Assembly: GCA_900544635.1 (NCBI GenBank)
Contig: UQVV01000069.1
Location: 1 to 8,656, forward strand
Direction of reading: 5' to 3'
DNA length: 8,656 nt
From: an uncultured Cloacibacillus sp.
GTDB lineage: Bacteria; Synergistota; Synergistia; Synergistales; Synergistaceae
Part shown: one piece after another, positions 1 to 4,215 of the stretch
How the letters are laid out: each line of letters begins with the position of its first letter
How positions within the stretch are numbered: the stretch's first letter is position 1
The notes under the pieces: model-generated
Told to the model about the DNA's origin: nothing
The model's database searches: none
What the model saw: only the letters and a program-made list of their open reading frames with translations
Translations under genes and position numbers: made by a program

Positions 1-1
1 C

Positions 2-127
2 ATACGCGAGCTGCGCGCCGCTCTTCCTGCCTCTGTCGAGATGAAGGAACACGCGGGCATCTACCGCGACGACGTGGCTGGAGCAAAGGGGACGATAACG
101 GAGTGGCTGAAAAAGCTAGGCTATTGA
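2..127 (+). CDS. Flavodoxin-like protein, C-terminal end (partial)
   Basis: The reading frame is open from the left edge and stops at TGA 125-127, giving about 41 residues. It reads IRELRAALPASVEM, then HAGIYRDDVAGAKG, then ITEWLKKLGY at the end. A Leu/Pro-containing helix, a short strand and glycine-containing loop, and a closing helix with a W-L pair match the usual C-terminus of small flavodoxin-family (Flavodoxin_4-like) FMN proteins, where the last helix often reads like xWLkxLG. The FMN-binding loops lie outside the window, so the assignment rests on general pattern only; another Rossmann-like protein is possible. The stop codon falls where the aldo/keto reductase remnant begins, and in many anaerobes flavodoxin and aldo/keto reductase genes are neighbours, which is weak supporting context. 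Confidence 0.4.
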   Translation: MRELRAALPASVEMKEHAGIYRDDVAGAKGTITEWLKKLGY

Positions 128-297
128 TAGTCCCCATCCCCGGCACAACGAAGCTGTCGCACCTTGAGGAAAACCTCCGGGCGCCAGGCTTTGAGTGTTC
201 GGATGCAGAATGGAAGGAGCTTGAAGAAGCCGTCGCCGCGATTCCCGTTACCGGCGACCGCTACAACGCGGAACAGCAGCGCCAAGTCGGCCGCTGA
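118..297 (+). pseudogene. Aldo/keto reductase C-terminal remnant
   Basis: From about codon 127 this frame reads IVPIPGTTKLSHLEENL, the strongly conserved NADPH-binding strand and loop near the C-terminus of aldo/keto reductases (usually preceded by W and followed by helix residues). It continues through a typical terminal segment with DAEWKELEEAV, then IPVTGDRYN, and stops at TGA 295-297. Only about 57 of the usual 280-330 residues are present. The TIM barrel, including the catalytic Tyr/Lys/His/Asp, is absent. Upstream codons in this frame do not resemble the family, because that DNA encodes the flavodoxin-like C-terminus in another frame. A GTG at 103 could formally start a 64-codon product, but no function would be expected. 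It is best read as a leftover after a deletion between two oxidoreductase genes, or as an assembly join. Confidence 0.7.
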
Positions 298-333
298 TTT
301 CACGCAAATTCTCGTAAAAGGCAAATAAGGCAG

Positions 334-373
334 AACGCCGCGGCTCGGAGATCCCACCATGCGCCGCGGCGTT
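334..373 (+). terminator. GC-rich hairpin after the aldo/keto reductase remnant
   Basis: An 11-bp perfect stem pairs 334-344 (AACGCCGCGGC) with 363-373 (GCCGCGGCGTT) around an 18-nt loop. It lies 36 nt after the stop at 297. The 3' T run is short (TTT then GCG), so it is a weaker intrinsic terminator than the next hairpin, but its position and stem strength fit transcription termination or RNA 3'-end stabilisation. Confidence 0.5.
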
Positions 374-394
374 TGCGTATGTATCGAAGATACG

Positions 395-423
395 AAAAAA
401 CGGAGCCTCGTCTGAGCGCTCCG
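395..423 (-). terminator. Rho-independent terminator of rpsT
   Basis: Read on the minus strand, stem CGGAGC (423-418) pairs with GCTCCG (406-401) across a short loop and is followed directly by six T residues (400-395). It begins 33 nt beyond the rpsT stop codon. An outer stem, AAACGG (397-402) with CCGTTT (424-429), can form as well, so it may also work on the plus strand against read-through from the left. Confidence 0.8.
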
Positions 424-455
424 CCGTTTCTTTTATAATGGTAAGTATGTGAAGC

Positions 456-722
456 CTAGGCCTGGAGGGCTTTGACTTTCGCCGTGATGCTCGCCTTGCG
501 GCGCGCGGCTGTGTTACGGTGGACGACGCCCTTTACTACCGCCTTGTCCAGTACGCTCTGAGCCTCGTTCAGCCTCTTCGTCGCAAGTTCAAGATCCTTG
601 CTTTCCACCGCTTCGAGGAGTTTCTTCACCGCGTTCTTGCAGCGGGTCTTCCAGAAACGGTTGTAGATGCGGTTTCTCTCAGTGACCAGGACTCGTTTTT
701 TAGCTGATTTCTTGTTTGGCAA
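456..722 (-). CDS. rpsT: 30S ribosomal protein S20
   Basis: The 88-residue product starts (M)PNKKSAKKRV and ends ASITAKVKALQA. It shows the family hallmarks: a basic N-terminal helix with KSAKKR, R-N-x-x-x-N-R-x-x-K-T, and a C-terminal block HRNTAARRKAS. S20 is a three-helix primary binder of 16S rRNA in the small subunit. The start is TTG at 722-720: it gives the family-standard PNKKSA N-terminus and lies 8 nt after a strong AAGGAGG (737-731). The frame runs upstream to an ATG at 791, but those codons cross the ribosome binding site and promoter and are not S20-like. A UUG start is also found in Escherichia coli rpsT, where it contributes to translational autoregulation; the same could apply here (inference). 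The gene is monocistronic, divergent from rpmH, and ends in a terminator. Confidence 0.96.
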   Translation of the reverse strand: MPNKKSAKKRVLVTERNRIYNRFWKTRCKNAVKKLLEAVESKDLELATKRLNEAQSVLDKAVVKGVVHRNTAARRKASITAKVKALQA

Positions 723-730
723 TGCCGTCA

Positions 731-737
731 CCTCCTT
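731..737 (-). promoter_or_regulatory. rpsT ribosome binding site fixing a TTG start
   Basis: On the minus strand AAGGAGG (737-731) sits 8 nt before the TTG at 722. It argues against the longer frame beginning at 791. Confidence 0.85.
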
Positions 738-753
738 CACAAAGACAACGGAA

Positions 754-783
754 ATCTTACCATAAACTATGGCCCTTGCGCAA
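754..783 (-). promoter_or_regulatory. Putative sigma-70-type promoter of rpsT
   Basis: On the minus strand TTGCGC (783-778) is followed after 18 nt by TAAGAT (759-754). This places the transcription start roughly 25 nt upstream of the TTG codon, giving a short leader that carries the ribosome binding site. The -35 box matches consensus at four of six positions. Confidence 0.5.
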
Positions 784-821
784 TACTTCAAAATTTTTCT
801 CGGGAAATTTAATGCGTTTCC

Positions 822-850
822 TTGCCGTAACGGCGGCTCTATGCTATATT
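822..850 (+). promoter_or_regulatory. Putative sigma-70-type promoter of the rpmH operon
   Basis: TTGCCG (822-827), a 17-nt spacer and TATATT (845-850) form a good housekeeping promoter about 90 nt upstream of rpmH. A second candidate, TTGTTT (858-863), 18 nt, GATAAT (882-887), lies just downstream and could act in tandem. No DnaA-box cluster is visible in this intergenic region (723-942). Confidence 0.6.
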
Positions 851-942
851 TATCAGGTTGTTTGGGGAATAACCGTGCAATGATAATTCTGAAAAGAATT
901 TGACTTTTTTAGAATGAAGCAATCACGCAGGAGGTGTTGTCT

Positions 943-1077
943 GTGAAAAGAACGTTTCAGCCGCACAATCTGAGAAGGAAGCGCGCGATGGGCTTCCTGG
1001 AGCGCTCCGCGACGCCGAGCGGCCGCCGTATTCTTAGGAACCGCCGCCGTAAGGGCAGGGCGCGCCTCGCCGTCTAG
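943..1077 (+). CDS. rpmH: 50S ribosomal protein L34
   Basis: The 44-residue basic peptide begins (V/M)[13 protein letters not shown] and continues with the invariant L34 core: GF, three variable residues, [10 protein letters not shown], then [11 protein letters not shown]34 is a small late-assembly protein of the large subunit that contacts 23S rRNA. The start is GTG at 943, chosen because KRTFQPHN is the universal N-terminus and a perfect AGGAGG (929-934) sits 8 nt upstream. It is the first gene of the conserved rpmH-rnpA-yidD-yidC-jag array, with only 5 nt between its stop and rnpA. In many bacteria dnaA and the origin flank this array; here the left neighbour is instead the divergent rpsT. 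Confidence 0.97.
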   Translation: MKRTFQPHNLRRKRAMGFLERSATPSGRRILRNRRRKGRARLAV

Positions 1078-1082
1078 TTCTG

Positions 1083-1475
1083 GTGGATTTTGGGTTTTCA
1101 TCTGCCGGGCGTCTTAAAAAAGGCTGGCAGTTTGATTTTGTTTTCCGCACCGGACGTCGCGATTCAGGGGCGCTGGTGCGGTTGTTGTATGTAACGAAGG
1201 CGGAGGGCCCTGCGCAGGCAGGCGTCGCCGTGGGCAAGAAGATAGCCTGCGGAGCGCAGCGCGTGCGCGGGAGGCGCGTTCTTCGAGAGGCGGCGCGCCG
1301 TCTGCTTCCGTGGGTCAAGGACGGCGTCTGGTTCGTCGCGTCGCTGCGCGAGAACGGCCTCGAGGCCAACGCGCGCGACGTCTATTACGACCTCGCCGCG
1401 TGCATGAAGCGCCGCGGGCTTCTCACGAAGGACTGGCCCGGCGCGGATTGGGGCGTAGATTCAAAACGCGGCTGA
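1083..1475 (+). CDS. rnpA: Ribonuclease P protein component
   Basis: This 130-residue basic protein is the cofactor that binds the RNase P RNA and helps position the 5' leader of precursor tRNA. The N-terminus (DFGFSSAGRLKKGWQFDFVF) has the usual RL-K, x, FDxVF-type pattern of RnpA. A GVAVGKKI strand follows, and then the signature helix RVRGRRVLREAARRL (about residues 61-75). The family signature is RNRxKRxxRE; here the central Asn is Val and the Lys is Arg, while the flanking Arg residues and RE remain. GTG 1083 is the start; no good Shine-Dalgarno precedes it, so translation probably couples to rpmH, which ends 5 nt before. The C-terminal tail (WPGADWGVDSKRG) overlaps the beginning of yidD. 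Gene order makes the assignment firm despite sequence divergence. Confidence 0.92.
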   Translation: MDFGFSSAGRLKKGWQFDFVFRTGRRDSGALVRLLYVTKAEGPAQAGVAVGKKIACGAQRVRGRRVLREAARRLLPWVKDGVWFVASLRENGLEANARDVYYDLAACMKRRGLLTKDWPGADWGVDSKRG

Positions 1476-1771
1476 TAGGTCGTGCGTTCGTTCTGGTTCT
1501 GCTGTTCGCCGTCCGCTTTTATCAGGCGGCCGTCTCGCCGCTGCTCGGAGGCGGCAAATGCCGTTTTTATCCGAGCTGCTCGGAGTACGCCGCCGAAGCT
1601 TTGAAAATATACGGCCCGGTCATAGGGTCGTATCTCGCCGCATCGAGGCTGCTTAAGTGCGGCCCGTGGCACGAGGGCGGCTTCGACCCCGTGCCGGAGC
1701 GCGGCGAGATAGCTGCGCGGAAATGGCTCGGAAAGCTCCTGAAGCTGCGGGAGCGGACTTCGAAAGGATAG
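1448..1771 (+). CDS. yidD: Membrane protein insertion efficiency factor YidD
   Basis: YidD is a small membrane-associated protein that aids YidC-dependent insertion. The sequence has a hydrophobic N-terminal amphipathic segment (GRAFVLVLLFAVRFYQ). The full signature follows: VSPLLGGGKCRFYPSCSEYA with cysteines in CRFYPSC, then SRLLKCGPWHEGGFDPVP with the conserved KC-PW-GG-DPVP residues. The region after DPVP is an extra basic helix. The start is uncertain: TTG 1448 gives 107 residues, overlaps rnpA by 28 nt and has only a weak upstream GCGGA; no ATG lies nearby. Overlap of yidD with rnpA is common. The stop TAG (1769-1771) directly touches the yidC GTG. Confidence 0.9.
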   Translation: MGRRFKTRLIGRAFVLVLLFAVRFYQAAVSPLLGGGKCRFYPSCSEYAAEALKIYGPVIGSYLAASRLLKCGPWHEGGFDPVPERGEIAARKWLGKLLKLRERTSKG

Positions 1772-2602
1772 GTGAAGGTCTTGGGTATTTGGGACGGAGC
1801 GAGCCAGCTCCTTCTTTCGTTTCTTGAGTTCTTGTACGGTATAACCAATTCGTACGGTTTGGCGATCATCATTCTCACGCTCATCGTGAGAGTCGCGCTT
1901 TATCCGCTCAACCAGAAGCAGATGGTGAGTATGCAGCATATGCAGAAGATCCAGCCGATGCTGAAGGTCATCCAGGAAAAGTACGGCAACGACAGAGAAA
2001 AAATGAACCAGGAGACGATGCGTCTCTACAAAGAATATAAGGTGAATCCCGCCGCGGGATGCCTTCCCATCTTAGTACAGCTTCCGATACTAATTCTTCT
2101 CTTCAACGTCCTCAACTCTTACGACTTCGCCGACACGACCTTCATGGGCGTGCTGCTCGGCTCGTCCGCGACGGCCGGCCTCGGCCAGGCTGTCGGCGTC
2201 GCGCCGGGGCCTGACGGCATCTACAGCATCTTCGCGGTGCTCGGCGGAATTTTCGCGAATCCCGCGGGGCTTGCGAACGCGGGCCTCTACATCGGAAACC
2301 TCGTGCTGCTCATCTCGATTTCCGTGCTGACGTGGGCGCAGCAGAAGCTTTCGGGCGCGGGCAACAATCCGCAGCTCGCGATGATGAACACGATTATGCC
2401 GGTCTTCATGGCTTTCATATGCCTTTCGATGCCGGGCGGCGTCATGCTCTACTGGGGCCTCTCCTCGCTGATAGGCATCGCGCAGCAGTACTTCGTCATG
2501 AAGAAGACGAAGGAGCAGCTCGCGATTAAGCCGACCCTGCACAAGAACAAGCCCGTCAGTAAGCAGAACGGCGGCGATGACGATGAGGACGACGAGGAAT
2601 AG
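1772..2602 (+). CDS. yidC: Membrane protein insertase YidC (short form)
   Basis: YidC/Oxa1 insertase of 276 residues, which inserts proteins into the inner membrane alone or with SecYEG. TM1 (about 28-46) contains the conserved hydrophilic-groove arginine, R40 in LTLIVRVALYPL. The cytoplasmic helical hairpin (about 47-90) reads KQMVSMQHMQKIQP and KYGNDREKMNQE. NPAAGCLPILVQLPIL (92-107) is the family signature, and MMNTIMPVF with MPGGVMLYW (204 onward) forms the last helices. There is no large periplasmic P1 domain and no lipoprotein cysteine at the N-terminus. The tail is unusual: after a short basic stretch it ends in an acidic run (GGDDDEDDEE, 267-276), whereas many homologues end basic. 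GTG 1772 follows the yidD stop without a gap and has AAAGGA just upstream, inside yidD. Confidence 0.96.
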   Translation: MKVLGIWDGASQLLLSFLEFLYGITNSYGLAIIILTLIVRVALYPLNQKQMVSMQHMQKIQPMLKVIQEKYGNDREKMNQETMRLYKEYKVNPAAGCLPILVQLPILILLFNVLNSYDFADTTFMGVLLGSSATAGLGQAVGVAPGPDGIYSIFAVLGGIFANPAGLANAGLYIGNLVLLISISVLTWAQQKLSGAGNNPQLAMMNTIMPVFMAFICLSMPGGVMLYWGLSSLIGIAQQYFVMKKTKEQLAIKPTLHKNKPVSKQNGGDDDEDDEE

Positions 2603-2605
2603 GCT

Positions 2606-3316
2606 ATGAGAAATACTTCCGATACGGAGCTTATGCCGATGCCGGAGATAGAGAGCCGCGTTGTGGAGTGTTCCTCCGTCGACGAGGCGAAGGCCAAGGG
2701 CGCGGAGATATGGGGAATTCAGCCCGACGACATAGACGCTACGGTAATTTCCGAGGACAAGAAGCTTTTCGGGCTTCTCGGCTCGACCTATAAAGTCGAG
2801 ATAGCGCCCTTCGCGCCGGTCTCCTACATAAAATCCTGCCATTTCGTCAACGAGATGCTCGACAAGATGGATCTCGACCTCATTCCCGAGCTTACCGACG
2901 ACGGCATCATCAACCTCGTCGGCGAGGACGCGGGGGTCGTAATCGGGCGCTACGGCGAGACGCTGAAGGCTCTCGAATATATCACGAACCTCGTCTGCCA
3001 CGACGACATGTCGACGCGCCGCGTGCGCTTCGACTGCGGCGGCTACCGCGCGCGCCGCGAGCAGACGCTCAAGCGCCTTGCGGAGTCAATAGCGCGCGAG
3101 GCGAAGCGCAAGGGTTCGCCTGTGAGCCTCGAGCCGATGTCGAGCTGGGAGCGCCGCCTGATACACATAGCGCTCCGCGACGACAAGGAGATCGAGACGC
3201 GCTCGATAGGCGAAGAGCCTCTGCGCCGCGTCCTCGTCTGCCCCGTGGGCGGGCAGCGCCGCGAACGCGACCGCGGAGGACGCAGGCCGCAGCGCCGCAG
3301 CAGCAGGTTCAACTAA
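2606..3316 (+). CDS. jag: Jag/KhpB RNA-binding protein (Jag-N, KH, R3H)
   Basis: The 236-residue protein has three domains. An N-terminal Jag-N domain (about 15-65: VVECSSVDEAKAKGAEIWGI, then KKLFGLLG) is followed by a KH domain with the RNA-clasping loop G114-R-Y-G117 in VVIGRYGETL, and an R3H domain (about 150-225) with the defining R183-x3-H187 pair in ERRLIHIAL. The tail (from about residue 219) is rich in Arg and Gly, which is common in RNA-binding proteins. KhpB/Jag binds many transcripts and, in Gram-positive species, partners with KhpA to influence cell elongation and division; that role is not shown here. It starts at ATG 2606, 3 nt after yidC, with a purine-rich GAGGA at the end of yidC as ribosome binding site, so co-translation with yidC is expected. 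Confidence 0.95.
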   Translation: MRNTSDTELMPMPEIESRVVECSSVDEAKAKGAEIWGIQPDDIDATVISEDKKLFGLLGSTYKVEIAPFAPVSYIKSCHFVNEMLDKMDLDLIPELTDDGIINLVGEDAGVVIGRYGETLKALEYITNLVCHDDMSTRRVRFDCGGYRARREQTLKRLAESIAREAKRKGSPVSLEPMSSWERRLIHIALRDDKEIETRSIGEEPLRRVLVCPVGGQRRERDRGGRRPQRRSSRFN

Positions 3317-3331
3317 ACGGGCGAGGCGCGT

Positions 3332-4105
3332 ATGCGTCCTGTGCTCTTTGAGATTTTCAACGCGGAGGTCCGCAGCTATTACGCGCTGTGGGCCTTCGCT
3401 CTTTTTTTGCTCGTCGTATGGACGCGGCGCAGGGCGGAGCGGCTCTACGGCATGAGCGAGTCCGACGTCTCGTCCGTGCTCGTCTGGGTCTACTGCGCCG
3501 GGATACTCGGCTCCTTCGTCCCGGGGATAATGGAGCGGCTGCCGCTTTATTTGGACGGGCGGATAGCCTTCGCCGAGGTGTTCCGCGGACTTTACTCCGC
3601 GGGCGGGCTTCTCGCCGGCGGCCTCGCCGGGCTCTGGCGGCTGAGGAAGCTCGGCGCGAGCGCGGACGCCTTCGCCGACGCCGTGTCGATTCCGCTCGCC
3701 GTCATGCTCGCGGTCGGGCGCGTCGGCTGTCTGCTCGAGGGCTGCTGCTCGGGCGTTGGCGCGGCCTTCGCCGCTGCGCCGCGCTTCTGGCTGCATTTTC
3801 CGACCGACCCCGCAAATTTCTGGCGCTTCCCCTCGCAGCCGCTCGAGTCGTTCGCGGCGCTCTGCATCGCGCTCTTCCTCGCCGTCCTTTCGGCTTTGCT
3901 GCCGGAGGATAAACGCAGACGCGGCGGCGTGCTTTTCCCCTTCGTCCTAATTCTTTACGGGCTTTACCGGCTGCTCGCCGACCCGCATCGTCAGCTCTAC
4001 GCCGACGGCCTCATGAACGTCAACCGCTACGTCTGGATGGCCGGGATAATCGTCGGGGCGGTGTGGCTACTGCGGACCGCGAAGCGGCTGCGCGCGCGGG
4101 ACTGA
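3332..4105 (+). CDS. Lgt-family (prolipoprotein diacylglyceryl transferase-like) membrane protein
   Basis: This 257-residue polytopic membrane protein has about seven hydrophobic segments and the layout of Lgt. The glycine-rich loop GLYSAGGLLAGG (86-97), GRVGCLLEGCCSG (129-141) and RFPSQPLES (165-173) correspond to Lgt's SFHGG, GRxGNFxN and R-x-PSQ-x-YE regions. Lgt transfers diacylglycerol from phosphatidylglycerol to the lipobox cysteine of prelipoproteins. Two residues considered important in E. coli Lgt look changed: the His of SFHGG (H103) aligns with Ala90, and the Asn of GRxGN (N146) with Cys133; a Cys-Cys pair is added at 138-139. It may therefore be a paralogue with another lipid-related or unknown activity. 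It starts at ATG 3332, 15 nt after jag, with GAGG at 3322-3325. It is likely the last gene of the operon, though no hairpin terminator is visible. Confidence 0.72.
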   Translation: MRPVLFEIFNAEVRSYYALWAFALFLLVVWTRRRAERLYGMSESDVSSVLVWVYCAGILGSFVPGIMERLPLYLDGRIAFAEVFRGLYSAGGLLAGGLAGLWRLRKLGASADAFADAVSIPLAVMLAVGRVGCLLEGCCSGVGAAFAAAPRFWLHFPTDPANFWRFPSQPLESFAALCIALFLAVLSALLPEDKRRRGGVLFPFVLILYGLYRLLADPHRQLYADGLMNVNRYVWMAGIIVGAVWLLRTAKRLRARD

Positions 4106-4135
4106 GATTTTACAAACAAACCTCCACAGTTTTTA

Positions 4136-4163
4136 TTGACTTTTGTTGACCTTATGCTATTAT
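4136..4163 (+). promoter_or_regulatory. Putative promoter of the htrA gene
   Basis: TTGACT (4136-4141), a 16-nt spacer and TATTAT (4158-4163) lie in an AT-rich island between two GC-rich genes. A shifted reading with TTATAT (4160-4165) gives an 18-nt spacer, and TTGACC (4146-4151) repeats the -35-like motif. The predicted leader is about 45 nt. Confidence 0.65.
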
Positions 4164-4201
4164 ATCCAACATGCAGGGCGAATGAATACAGAGAAATTTT
4201 T

Positions 4202-4206
4202 GGAGG
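4202..4206 (+). promoter_or_regulatory. Ribosome binding site selecting the htrA TTG start
   Basis: GGAGG at 4202-4206 lies 9 nt before TTG 4216 and is the only strong Shine-Dalgarno in the leader. The next in-frame start candidates would cut into the signal-anchor. Confidence 0.8.
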
Positions 4207-4215
4207 TGTCTCAGT

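Noticed and set aside
723..942. Possible chromosomal origin next to rpmH
   Set aside because: rpmH-rnpA often lies near oriC, but I see no cluster of DnaA boxes (TTATCCACA-like) and dnaA is not adjacent; the region is accounted for by two divergent promoters.
2090..3001. Long minus-strand open frame opposite yidC and jag
   Set aside because: It is antisense to two confidently identified genes, its translation is Arg/Val/Asp-rich with no recognisable fold, and it arises from GC-rich codon bias.
3388..3912. Plus-strand Arg-rich frame inside the Lgt-like gene
   Set aside because: It is an out-of-frame shadow of a membrane protein gene; its composition is non-biological (runs of Arg and Leu/Ala).
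4106..4135. Terminator after the Lgt-like gene
   Set aside because: There is a T run, but no convincing preceding stem, so the operon end is not defined from sequence.
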